The notes under the pieces were generated by a model. It was given only the letters and a program-made list of their open reading frames with translations. It was not told the DNA's origin and did not search any database. A program made the translations under genes and the position numbers. Of a DNA stretch of 7,751 bases, positions 1-6,613 are shown piece after piece. Each line of letters begins with the position of its first letter. Within the stretch, counting starts at the first letter, position 1. Origin of the DNA: Acidobacteriota bacterium (GTDB lineage Bacteria > Acidobacteriota > Terriglobia > Terriglobales > Acidobacteriaceae); the NCBI GenBank assembly GCA_021810735.1, contig JAJZIF010000165.1:1-7751 (forward strand). Direction: 5' to 3'.

Positions 1-1333
1 CGCGCACCTTCGCCCCGTCCCGCATCGCCCGCGCCAGCTCGGCCAGGTGCTCGCGGTAGAACGTTGTCCGCCGCGCATCCGGCACCCGCTCCGGATCATT
101 CGACAGCGGAGCATCCGAGTACGCGCATCCATTCTCCGTGATCTCAATCGGGAGCTTGTACGTCTTCCACATCTGCATCACAATGTCGTACATCCCGCGC
201 GGCCACACCTCCCAGCCGTTGTAGGTGATCGGTCCCCGGTGCGGCATCACGGCGTTGAAGTTCTCGCCAAACTCCGCGCCCTTGGCATACGACACAATGT
301 GCCGGTTGTAATAATTAATGCCCATCCAGTCGAGCTTGGCCTTCATGATCTCGCCGTCGCCCTCCTGGAAGCCCATCTCCTTGTATGGAATCCCACCCAC
401 AAACGCATCCGGGTAGCGCCCGTACAGCGCCGTATCGAGAAAGTAGACATTGTTGATCGCGTTGAAGCGTTTCGCCGCGGCAATATCCTCAGGGCTGTCC
501 GTCGCCGGCGCGCCCGGAGACATGCTGAACGCCGTCCCCAGCTTCGCCTTCGGCGATACCGCCCGCATGGCCCGGTACGCCTCACCCTGCGCCAGGTTCA
601 CCGTATGTGCCGCCTTCAGAAACCGATCGATCCCCGTCAGCCCCGGCGCATGAATCCCAATCCCATACCCCAGGAACGTAAACACCCACGGCTCGTTAAA
701 GATTGCCCACGTGTCCACTCGGTCGCCCAGCGCTTTCGTCACTATCCCGGCATAATCGGCAAAGTGCTTGTAGAGGTCCCGATTCGGCCATCCGCCCTGA
801 TCCTCTAATGCCTGTGGCAAATCCCAGTGGTACAGCGTGCACATCGGCCGCAGATTCGCCTTCAGCATCGCGTCCACCACTCTGCTGTAGTGATCCAATC
901 CCTTCTGATTCACCTTGCCCGTGCCCAGAGGCTGAATCCGCGGCCAAGAAACCGAAAACCGCACGCTCTTCTGGTTCAGCTGCTGCATGATGGCAATGTC
1001 TTCCGGATACCGGTAATACGAGTCGCACGCCACATCGCCGGTGTCGCCGCCCTTGATGTTCCCCACCACATGCGAAAACCGGTCCCAGATCGACTCGCCC
1101 TTGCCGTCCGCCGTCCACGCACCCTCCACCTGGTAAGCCGCTGTCGCCGTGCCCCAGTAAAAATCCTTCGGAAATTGTGCGGCCTTGATCTCTGCCTCGG
1201 AAATGCTTCCCGGCGGCGGCAGCGCCGGCCCATGCGGAGGCCACTGTATTTGCGCCCCGAGCATATAGCGTGAAAACGTCATCCCGCCCATCGCGGCGAG
1301 CGAACTGTTGATCAAAAACTGGCGCCGGTTCAT
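1..1333 (-). CDS. GH1 family beta-glucosidase with Tat signal, C-terminus cut by window edge
   Basis: This is a retaining glycoside hydrolase of family 1, expected to remove glucose (or a related sugar) from the non-reducing end of beta-glucosides. The 444 residues visible begin with a twin-arginine signal (NRRQFLI, residues 2-8, then a hydrophobic stretch to about 20 and a possible cut near LGA-Q, 25-28), so it should be exported folded to the periplasm. The GH1 N-terminal signature FYWGTATAAYQVEG is at 58-71, TLYHWDLPQAL at 166-176, the acid/base glutamate in FNEP is E214 and the nucleophile in ITENG is E400. Their 186-residue spacing is normal for GH1. Roughly the last 50 residues lie beyond the edge. 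The start is the ATG at 1333, with GGAGG eight bases upstream (1342-1346). The gene lies 200 bp downstream of a same-strand LacI regulator, a common arrangement for sugar-controlled glucosidases. Exact substrate cannot be read from the sequence. Confidence 0.95.
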   Translation of the reverse strand, partial: MNRRQFLINSSLAAMGGMTFSRYMLGAQIQWPPHGPALPPPGSISEAEIKAAQFPKDFYWGTATAAYQVEGAWTADGKGESIWDRFSHVVGNIKGGDTGDVACDSYYRYPEDIAIMQQLNQKSVRFSVSWPRIQPLGTGKVNQKGLDHYSRVVDAMLKANLRPMCTLYHWDLPQALEDQGGWPNRDLYKHFADYAGIVTKALGDRVDTWAIFNEPWVFTFLGYGIGIHAPGLTGIDRFLKAAHTVNLAQGEAYRAMRAVSPKAKLGTAFSMSPGAPATDSPEDIAAAKRFNAINNVYFLDTALYGRYPDAFVGGIPYKEMGFQEGDGEIMKAKLDWMGINYYNRHIVSYAKGAEFGENFNAVMPHRGPITYNGWEVWPRGMYDIVMQMWKTYKLPIEITENGCAYSDAPLSNDPERVPDARRTTFYREHLAELARAMRDGAKVR

Positions 1334-1426
1334 AAGCAAATCCTCCAGATCGCGAGACAGTCAGCAGTCAATTACCCCCAACCCTGTCTTTCGCTGTTCC
1401 ATGAAGCAGATGAATTCGTGGTGCCA

Positions 1427-1442
1427 GCAAAATCGATTGAGC
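1427..1442. promoter_or_regulatory. Candidate LacI-type operator upstream of the glucosidase
   Basis: The 16-mer GCAAAATCGATTGAGC is an imperfect inverted repeat with a central CG and a perfect AATCGATT core; six of eight positions match between half-sites. LacI/GalR family operators are typically CG-centred palindromes of this length. It lies about 94 bases before the glucosidase start, and just downstream of the candidate promoter at 1469-1498, where a bound repressor would block transcription. Assignment to the neighbouring repressor is an inference from position. Confidence 0.4.
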
Positions 1443-1454
1443 ACGGTAGTTCGC

Positions 1455-1477
1455 GGTCACCGTCCGGCATGGTAACC
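1455..1477. repeat. Inverted repeat GGTCACC / GGTAACC
   Basis: Two 7-base arms at 1455-1461 and 1471-1477 pair with one mismatch across a 9-base spacer. The right arm overlaps the candidate -10 element of the glucosidase promoter, so this could be a second regulator site or an RNA hairpin. No known consensus is recognised. Confidence 0.3.
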
Positions 1478-1498
1478 CATCACTGGGACAACTCGCAA
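1469..1498 (-). promoter_or_regulatory. Possible sigma-70-like promoter for the glucosidase
   Basis: Read on the minus strand, TTGCGA (1498-1493) is followed after 18 bases by TACCAT (1474-1469). Both hexamers match the vegetative consensus at four of six positions. Transcription would start near 1462, leaving a leader of about 130 bases containing the candidate operator. It is weak evidence, and transcription running on from lacI is an alternative. Confidence 0.25.
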
Positions 1499-1533
1499 AG
1501 ATGTTTTTTCCTGAGTGAAGGAAGCAGCCTGCG

Positions 1534-2613
1534 TCACCGCTTCTTTCGTCGCGTCGGCGGGGGAGCCGTCGATTCGCGAATCACCAGCTCCGGCACAATC
1601 GCCACTTCCTGTTCGAAGCCCTCCTGCCCGCGAATACGCCCCAGCAGCAGCCGCGCCGCCATGTTGCCCATCTTGTGCAGCGGCTGCCGTATCGTCGTCA
1701 GGCTCGGCGAGTGGTACGCCGCGTACTCAAAATCGTCAAAGCCCACTACCGATACATCCTCCGGCACACAGAGTCCCTGCTCGCGCAGCGCCCGGATCGC
1801 CCCGATTGCCGCCAGGTCGTTGAACGCCACAATCGCCGTAAATTCCCGTGTCCTGCGCAGCAGATTATGCGTAATCGGCAATCCAAGCTCCGGGCTGGAA
1901 ACCCCGCCTTCCACCTGCATCACCAGCTCCTGCGGAACTTCCAGCCCAAGTTCCTTGGCCACCGCCATCAGGCTCTTCCAGCGGTCCGCCGAATCCGAAC
2001 TCGCCGCCCGTCCCCGCATGAATGCGATGCGCCTGTGCCCCAGCTGGAACAGGTGCCGCAATGTCAACTCCGCCGCCCTGTGATGGTCCAGGGTTATGTT
2101 TGTCACACCCGGCAGTTTCCTGTGTCCGGCCACGGCCACCGTAGGCAGCGTAGGAGCATGCTCCAGCAGCGTGTCAATCACAATGAAGCCCTCCACCGAT
2201 CGGTCCTGCAGCATCCGCGGATATTCCTCAATCAAATCCGCTTTCCGCCGATGGCTCGCCGTCAGGTAGAAGTAGCCTTCCTCAATCAGCACTTCTTCAA
2301 TGCCGTCCATCACGTGCGCTGAGTAACCATCGCTCAGCTCGGGCACCAGCACACCCACGTAAAAGCTCCGCCGCCCGCGCAGTGACCGCGCATAAAAGCT
2401 TGGCCGGTAATCAAACTTTTTCGCCGCCGCAATCACGCGGTCCCGCGTCTCCTGCGGGATCGACTTCACCCCCGGAGCATCGTTCAGCACAAGGGATATC
2501 GTCGCGGGCGAAAGATCCAGATACTCGCCCAGAATCTTCAGGCTCACCGGCCGTCCCACGGGCGGCAGGATCTTCTTCGTTGCGCTTTCACCGGCAGATT
2601 GGCGTCTCGGCAT
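1534..2613 (-). CDS. LacI/GalR family transcriptional regulator
   Basis: A sugar-responsive DNA-binding repressor of usual length for the family (359 residues from the ATG). After a short basic N-terminus, the helix-turn-helix is VSLKILGEYLDLSPATISLVLN (about residues 24-45), followed by the conserved segments RDRVIAAAKKFDYRP and YARSLRG, which form the third helix and the hinge region. The rest is the periplasmic-binding-protein-like sensor domain: VGVLVPELSDGY, LDHHRAAELTLRHLFQLGHRRIAFMRG, FNDLAAIGAIRALREQGLCVPEDVSVVGFDD and the C-terminal LTTIRQPLHKMGNMAARLL are all characteristic. The start could be ATG at 2613 or GTG at 2616; an in-frame TGA lies just upstream and no clear ribosome site separates them. 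It sits upstream of the GH1 glucosidase on the same strand (200-base gap) and diverges from hom. It probably controls the glucosidase; the effector sugar is unknown. Confidence 0.95.
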   Translation of the reverse strand: MPRRQSAGESATKKILPPVGRPVSLKILGEYLDLSPATISLVLNDAPGVKSIPQETRDRVIAAAKKFDYRPSFYARSLRGRRSFYVGVLVPELSDGYSAHVMDGIEEVLIEEGYFYLTASHRRKADLIEEYPRMLQDRSVEGFIVIDTLLEHAPTLPTVAVAGHRKLPGVTNITLDHHRAAELTLRHLFQLGHRRIAFMRGRAASSDSADRWKSLMAVAKELGLEVPQELVMQVEGGVSSPELGLPITHNLLRRTREFTAIVAFNDLAAIGAIRALREQGLCVPEDVSVVGFDDFEYAAYHSPSLTTIRQPLHKMGNMAARLLLGRIRGQEGFEQEVAIVPELVIRESTAPPPTRRKKR

Positions 2614-2702
2614 CACTGGAAGTGTCTGTCATCATGTACAAAAAGAGCAACCCGAAAACTCATGGCAACCGGAGCTTAACCTCCACCGCGCACCGATTGC
2701 CC

Positions 2703-2708
2703 TATAGT
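2703..2708 (+). promoter_or_regulatory. Possible -10 element of the hom promoter
   Basis: TATAGT matches the -10 consensus at five of six positions and would start transcription near 2715, about 29 bases before the hom start. No good -35 hexamer is seen 16-19 bases upstream. The element lies in a small inverted repeat, ATAGT-GAA-ACTAT (2704-2716), within the 130-base divergent gap between lacI and hom. Confidence 0.3.
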
Positions 2709-2732
2709 GAAACTATCTTTCTCGAACACACT

Positions 2733-2737
2733 GGGAG
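2733..2737 (+). promoter_or_regulatory. Ribosome binding site that fixes a TTG start for hom
   Basis: GGGAG lies six bases before TTG at 2744 but twelve before the next in-frame TTG at 2750. The spacing favours 2744. No in-frame ATG occurs near the conserved N-terminal KVAILGFG. Confidence 0.6.
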
Positions 2738-2743
2738 TTCTCC

Positions 2744-3997
2744 TTGCCCTTGAAAGTCGCCATCCTTGGATTCGGAACCGTAGGCGCCTCGGCCGCGCGC
2801 ATCCTTGCCGAACAAAAAGTCCCCGGCCTCACCCTGACGCACGTCTATAACCGCAATGTCGCGCGTAAGCGTGTCGACTGGCTGCCTTCCGTCATCTGGA
2901 CTGAGGACCTCGAAAGCGTCCTTACTTCAGACGCCGATGTCATCGTCGAGCTGATGGGCGGCCTCCATCCCGCCCACGACTGCGTTCGCCGTACCCTCCA
3001 GGCCGGCAAGTCCGTCGTCACCGCCAACAAAAAACTCATCGCCCTGCACGGTGTCGAACTCGAATCTATCGCCCGCCACAAAGGCGGCCACTTGCTTTAC
3101 GGCGCCGCCGTCGCGGGCGGAATCCCCGTCATTCCCGGCCTCCAGCACGGCCTCGCCGGCGACAGGGTCACCCGCATGGAAGGCATTCTCAACGGCACCT
3201 CCAACTTCATCCTCAGCCGCATGGAGAAAGGTGGCGAATACGCCGACGAGCTCGCCGAGGCCCAGCGCCGCGGCTACGCCGAAGCCGATCCTACCGAAGA
3301 TGTCGACGGCTTCGATGCCCGCTCCAAGCTGGTCATCCTCGCGCGTCTCGCCCTCGGCGTCGACGTTTCCCCAGAGGAAATCGCCTGCCAGAGCATCCGC
3401 CAGGTCGGCGCCATCGACTTCGCCTACGCAAAGGACCTCAACTGCACCATCCGCCCCGTTGCCCGCGCCGACCTCCGCAACGGCAAACTCGTCGCGCTCG
3501 TCGCTCCCATGCTCGTGCCCTTCAGCTCGCCGCTCGCCTGGTCCCGCGGAACGGAAAATATGGTCCTCATGACCGGCCAGTACGGCGGCGACGTCGTCTT
3601 CTCCGGCCACGGAGCAGGTGGTAACCCCACCGCCGTCGCCGTGGTCTCCGATCTCTGCGCCCTTGCCGCGGGAACTGCTCCTCGCGCGGGCGAGGCCGTG
3701 CCGGCCTCCGTCACCGGCGAATTCGAACTCCGCCACTACGTCCGTTTCGTCGTCAAAGACCGCCCAGGCATCGTCGCGGAAATCGCCGGAGCCATGGCCG
3801 CCCAGGGCATCAATATCGACTCTCTCTTCCAGCGCTCCGGCTTCGGCAAAGACAGCCTGCCCTTCGTCGTCACCACCGAACCTTGCGTCAACTCGCGCCT
3901 CAGGCTCGCCCTTGCCAGAATGCAGAACACCGACTGGCAGGCCGAGCTGCCCCTCGACCTGCAGGTTCTCGAGCCTGAACCAACCATCGTCGCCTGA
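2744..3997 (+). CDS. hom: Homoserine dehydrogenase with C-terminal ACT domain
   Basis: It catalyses NAD(P)H-dependent reduction of aspartate-4-semialdehyde to homoserine, the branch point to threonine, methionine and isoleucine, in the cytoplasm. The 417-residue protein is the standard monofunctional length. It opens with a Rossmann nucleotide loop GFGTVG (9-14), then TANKKL (93-98, a conserved lysine near the active site), the family signature GILNGTSNFILSRM (147-160), and YAEADPTEDVDGFDARSK (178-195), whose D191 and K195 correspond to the catalytic Asp and Lys of characterised enzymes. A C-terminal ACT domain starts near 332 (VRFVVKDRPGIVAEIAGAMAAQ) and usually mediates threonine feedback inhibition. 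Translation most likely begins at TTG 2744. No thrB, thrC or aspartokinase gene is adjacent, so hom stands alone here, divergent from lacI. Codons end heavily in C. Confidence 0.97.
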   Translation: MPLKVAILGFGTVGASAARILAEQKVPGLTLTHVYNRNVARKRVDWLPSVIWTEDLESVLTSDADVIVELMGGLHPAHDCVRRTLQAGKSVVTANKKLIALHGVELESIARHKGGHLLYGAAVAGGIPVIPGLQHGLAGDRVTRMEGILNGTSNFILSRMEKGGEYADELAEAQRRGYAEADPTEDVDGFDARSKLVILARLALGVDVSPEEIACQSIRQVGAIDFAYAKDLNCTIRPVARADLRNGKLVALVAPMLVPFSSPLAWSRGTENMVLMTGQYGGDVVFSGHGAGGNPTAVAVVSDLCALAAGTAPRAGEAVPASVTGEFELRHYVRFVVKDRPGIVAEIAGAMAAQGINIDSLFQRSGFGKDSLPFVVTTEPCVNSRLRLALARMQNTDWQAELPLDLQVLEPEPTIVA

Positions 3998-4009
3998 CGC
4001 ACCTCACTC

Positions 4010-4049
4010 GGGCCCATCCTCCCGCCATCCGCTGCGCGAGGATGGGCTC
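4010..4049 (+). terminator. Strong hairpin downstream of hom
   Basis: GCCCATCCTC (4012-4021) is perfectly complementary to GAGGATGGGC (4038-4047), extended by a G-U and a G-C pair, with a 16-base loop. It starts about a dozen bases after the hom stop. No T-tract follows, so it may protect the mRNA end or assist factor-dependent termination rather than be a classic intrinsic terminator. The 229 bases from 4048 to 4276 hold a pyrimidine-rich stretch (about 4091-4153) and no other clear signal. Confidence 0.55.
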
Positions 4050-4276
4050 ACCCTCCCGAAGCAATCCCCAGGGAATCTACCTTGGCCGCTTGTCCTCGAT
4101 CCCAATCTCCCAAAAATCCTCCATTTCACCTTCCATCTTCTTTCCTCTCAACAGCATCCAAGCAACGAGGCAAGAAGCTACCCCCCGCTTTGCAAGCAGT
4201 GCGGACTTTCCAGTCAGCGAATCCAGATCCCCTGGAGAGTGATTTCTTGTCGCATTCCAGTGTCACGGAGAGTTTT

Positions 4277-4759
4277 ATGACGAAATCCAAAAATCTTGTT
4301 CGCCTGCCGCTCGCCGCGGCACTGGCGGTCGCTCTCACCTGCCTGTTTCTACCCTTGGCCGCCCACGGTCAAAACATCAGCCAGACAGCCAAGGCAGGGA
4401 AGTATTCCATTACCCTGAAGGTTCTGCCAGCTGAGTCCTTCATGGGTACTGACGCTGCCATGGCTTACGATGGCGGCGCAAAGCCCGAGGCCGTCGACGG
4501 CCCCATGCAGCCCAATCACCACATGGTGGCCTTCATCAGCAGGGACGGTCATCCAGTCGAGCGCGCCAACGTCAAGATTCGCTACCGCCTGGTTTCCAAC
4601 GGCGGCTGGAAGAACCTTCCCGTTGCCCGCATGCACGTCAAGGGTAAGGGCGCTGATACCACCCACTTCGGCAACAACGTCAAATTGATGCCGGGCCAGT
4701 ACCAGGTGCAGGTCACCGTCAATCACAAGAGAGCGAAGTTCCACTTCACCCTCCAGTAG
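4277..4759 (+). CDS. Small exported protein, possible metal-binding beta-sandwich
   Basis: I do not recognise this 160-residue protein with certainty. The N-terminus is a clear signal peptide (basic KSKNLVR, then hydrophobic 10-28, cut probably after AHG at 31), so the mature protein of about 129 residues is periplasmic or secreted. The mature part alternates short beta-like strands (YSITLKVL, HHMVAFI, ANVKIRYRLV, QYQVQVTV, AKFHFTL). It contains clustered His and Met residues: M77, H81, H82, M83, M119, H120, H130 and M138. The arrangement HHMVAFI ... MHVKG ... HFGNNVKLMPGQYQV resembles in outline the periplasmic metal-binding P19/Tp34 type and YtkA-like immunoglobulin-fold proteins; this is a tentative analogy. 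The start is ATG 4277 with GGAG six bases upstream (4267-4270). A longer in-frame version beginning near 4082 would bury the signal peptide and lacks support. It is probably a single-gene transcript. Confidence 0.8.
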   Translation: MTKSKNLVRLPLAAALAVALTCLFLPLAAHGQNISQTAKAGKYSITLKVLPAESFMGTDAAMAYDGGAKPEAVDGPMQPNHHMVAFISRDGHPVERANVKIRYRLVSNGGWKNLPVARMHVKGKGADTTHFGNNVKLMPGQYQVQVTVNHKRAKFHFTLQ

Positions 4760-4827
4760 CGCATCGCCTGCGCATCCTGGATCCCGCCTCGCGGCTTCAG
4801 GGTGTGCAGGCACACGACGTCGAGAAA

Positions 4828-4842
4828 TCCGGACCGGCCGGA
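4828..4842 (-). terminator. Weak terminator-like hairpin after the membrane-protein gene
   Basis: On the minus strand a five-pair stem (TCCGG/CCGGA, five-base loop) is followed by TTTCTC, 15 bases past the stop of the gene at 4857-5435. The stem is short and the T-run interrupted. It lies in the convergent 97-base gap between two genes, which also holds the palindrome GTGTGC-AG-GCACAC at 4802-4815. Confidence 0.35.
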
Positions 4843-4856
4843 AAAATTCGGCACCT

Positions 4857-5435
4857 TCAGCGGCAGGAATGCCAGCTCTGCCCCGTATAGAACTCCACCG
4901 CATACCACTGGCTCGCCAGCCGCCTCACCGCGGGCACGGAGCAGGGAATCCCCGCGAACCTTCCTGCCGCGTGCGTCTTGGCCGCGTGTGTCAGTGAATT
5001 TGTCGGGTCATAAACCAGGTATACCGTCGTAACTCCCGCGCCAGGAAAACCCCACGCGTCCCAGACCGTGTGCTTCAGTTGCCCCGCCTCTTGCGGCTCC
5101 GCCAGCACCCTTCGCTGATAGCTCTTGCCGTACAGAAACCATCGCGCCGTATCCTGAACAGCAGACGTGTTCTTGAACAGAAACCACGTCACTCCGCAAA
5201 AAATCACCGCGGCCACCAGCATTGCCAGCGCATGCCGCTTCACTAATACAAGGCCGCCAATCAGGACCACCGACAGGCCAAAAGGCAAAAACAGAAAGAC
5301 ATACAGCAGCACCGCCAGGTCATCCCCAAACACCGCCAACGGAACAAATACGGCAAACGCCGCCGCCACCGCCGCGCACAGCAGCCACGGACGGAAAATC
5401 TGCCTGAGCCTTGTCTTCTGCGATATTTCAGCCAT
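4857..5435 (-). CDS. Membrane protein of unknown function, three predicted helices
   Basis: I do not recognise the family. The 192-residue protein has three hydrophobic segments at about 17-37, 40-65 and 69-87, then a C-terminal soluble part of about 100 residues. The basic N-terminus (RLRQIFR, 9-15) suggests it stays in the cytoplasm, which would place the C-terminal part on the periplasmic side. That part carries the distinctive patterns KHTVWDAWGFPGAG (121-134), TTVYLVYDP (136-144), GIPCSVPAVRRL (162-173) and WYAVEFYTGQSWHSC (177-191). Two cysteines, C165 and C191, could form a disulfide if periplasmic. The start is ATG 5435; an in-frame stop lies five codons upstream and no good ribosome site is visible. 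An intrinsic terminator ends only about 31 bases before the start, so where its promoter lies is unclear. The gene is convergent with the exported-protein gene at 4277-4759. Confidence 0.75.
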   Translation of the reverse strand: MAEISQKTRLRQIFRPWLLCAAVAAAFAVFVPLAVFGDDLAVLLYVFLFLPFGLSVVLIGGLVLVKRHALAMLVAAVIFCGVTWFLFKNTSAVQDTARWFLYGKSYQRRVLAEPQEAGQLKHTVWDAWGFPGAGVTTVYLVYDPTNSLTHAAKTHAAGRFAGIPCSVPAVRRLASQWYAVEFYTGQSWHSCR

Positions 5436-5466
5436 TTTCGGGGAACTTCGTCACCCTCACCTTAAC

Positions 5467-5489
5467 AAAAAGGGCTGCCGAAGCAGCCC
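5467..5489 (-). terminator. Intrinsic terminator with TTCG tetraloop
   Basis: On the minus strand GGGCTGC (5489-5483) pairs perfectly with GCAGCCC (5478-5472) across the stable tetraloop TTCG, followed directly by five T (5471-5467). This is a textbook Rho-independent terminator. It would end the transcript of the aldo/keto reductase gene about 140 bases after its stop codon. It also lies only 31 bases before the start codon of the next same-strand gene. Confidence 0.9.
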
Positions 5490-5529
5490 CATGGCATTTC
5501 ACCTTCATATCCAGCGAGGACCCGACTTG

Positions 5530-5628
5530 CGCCGGAGGCGCGTCCGCTCGTGCGGCCAGCACCGCCGGAGGCGCGTGCGCCCGTGCGGCCAGCACCGCCG
5601 GAGGCGAGTGTGCCGCTGCGGCCGGCAC
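5530..5628. repeat. Three tandem 33-bp GC-rich repeats
   Basis: The copies are 5530-5562, 5563-5595 and 5596-5628. The first two differ at two positions; the third is more diverged in its second half. Each full copy contains two small inverted repeats, CGCC-GGA-GGCG and GTGC-GGCCA-GCAC, so transcripts from either strand could form a row of short hairpins. The array ends exactly one base before the stop codon of the minus-strand aldo/keto reductase. There are no spacers, so it is not CRISPR. Read from the minus strand each copy would encode an 11-residue Ala/Pro-rich unit, but no convincing gene uses it. Confidence 0.9.
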
Positions 5629-6613
5629 CTACTTGTGGCCCAGCACTGGATGCGGCTCATACGGCTCCTCGAGCGCCTTCACCTCATCCTCGTCCAGATG
5701 CACATCCAGCGCGCCCAGCAGGTCGTCCAGATGCGCCATCTTGCTCGCGCCGATGATCGGTGCCGTAATCCCCGGCTTGTCCAGCATCCACGCCAGCGCC
5801 ACCTGCGCATTGCTTACCCCGCGCTTCCTCGCTACTTCGGTGATGCGCTCCACCACCGTAAAGTCCGAGTCGCGATAGTACAGGCCCTGCGCAAAGTCAT
5901 CTGTCTTCGCTCGAATCGTCTCGCCCTTGCCGCCCCGCGCCCGGTTGCCCATCACAAATCCACGCGCCAGCGGGCTCCACGGAATCAGTCCGATCCCTTC
6001 CTCCAGGCACAGTGGAATCATCTCCCGCTCTTCCTCCCGATAAACCAGGTTGTAGTGGTTCTGCATCGTCACGAATCGCGCCAGCCCCATCTGGTCCGCC
6101 ACATGCAGCATCCGTTGAAACTGCCACGCATACATTGAGCTCGCCCCGATATACAGCGCCTTGCCAGCGCGCACCACGTCGTTCAGCGCCTCCATCGTCT
6201 CCTCAATCGGAGTCGTCGGGTCAAACCGATGTATCTGGTACAGGTCCACGTAATCCGTCTTCAGCCGCCGCAGGCTGTCGTCAATCGCATGCATGATGTG
6301 TTTCCGCGAAAGCCCCCCGGTGGTTTGGATCCTCCCCCATCGCATTGAAGACCTTCGTCGCGACCACCACCTTGTCCCGCGACGGACCAAAATCCTTCAA
6401 AGCCCGCCCCAGAATCTCCTCGCTCACGCCCAGCGAATACACATCCGCCGTATCGAAAAAGTTGATTCCGCTTTCCAGCGCTCGCTGGATAAATGGCCGG
6501 CTTTCTTCCTCTTCCAGCACCCACTCGCGCCACTTCTTTGAGCCATAAGTCATCGTGCCCAGGCAAAGCCGCGAAACCTTCAGTCCTGTCGAGCCAAGAT
6601 TGACGTATTCCAT
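5629..6613 (-). pseudogene. yajO: YajO-like aldo/keto reductase broken by a +1 frameshift
   Basis: The sequence encodes an NADPH-dependent aldo/keto reductase closely resembling Escherichia coli YajO, but in two frames. The first, from ATG 6613, reads MEYVNLGSTGLKVSRLCLGTM and holds D54 and Y59 (NFFDTADVY) and K87 (VVVATKV). After NHRG near residue 100 the homology moves to the other frame: GLSRKHIMHAIDDSLRRLKTDYVD, then H128 (QIHRFD), completing the Asp-Tyr-Lys-His tetrad. Family hallmarks continue with EETMEALNDVV, YIGASSM, HYNLVYREEEREM, IPWSPLARG, ITAPIIGAS and the end PYEPHPVLGHK. The switch falls in a run of six G (6313-6318 on the plus strand as C); five would restore one 327-residue frame. 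Unrepaired, translation ends near 6281. GGAGGTG lies four bases before the ATG. It may be a real mutation, a sequencing error, or a slippage site; both halves look intact, favouring a recent event or an error. Confidence 0.9.

Noticed and set aside
47..808. Open frame of 253 codons on the plus strand opposite the glucosidase
   Set aside because: Arg/His/Pro-rich product with no family resemblance; it is the antisense of a clearly recognised GH1 gene in GC-rich DNA.
2927..3736. Open frame of 269 codons on the minus strand opposite hom
   Set aside because: Gly/Ala/Asp-rich low-complexity product mirroring the hom codons; no ribosome site and no motif.
4082..4276. N-terminal extension of the small exported protein from an upstream TTG
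   Set aside because: It would put 65 residues before a textbook signal peptide, while ATG 4277 has a well-placed GGAG.
5530..5628. Tandem repeats as a CRISPR array
   Set aside because: The copies are directly adjacent without unique spacers, only three in number, and no cas gene is near.
5428..5628. Readthrough or separate gene after the TAG of the aldo/keto reductase (66 open codons)
   Set aside because: It contains the repeats and the intrinsic terminator, has no ribosome site, and the reductase already ends at the normal family C-terminus.
5167..6138. Open frame of 323 codons on the plus strand spanning the tandem repeats
   Set aside because: It runs antisense to two recognised minus-strand coding regions and its translation is Arg/His-rich without any domain.
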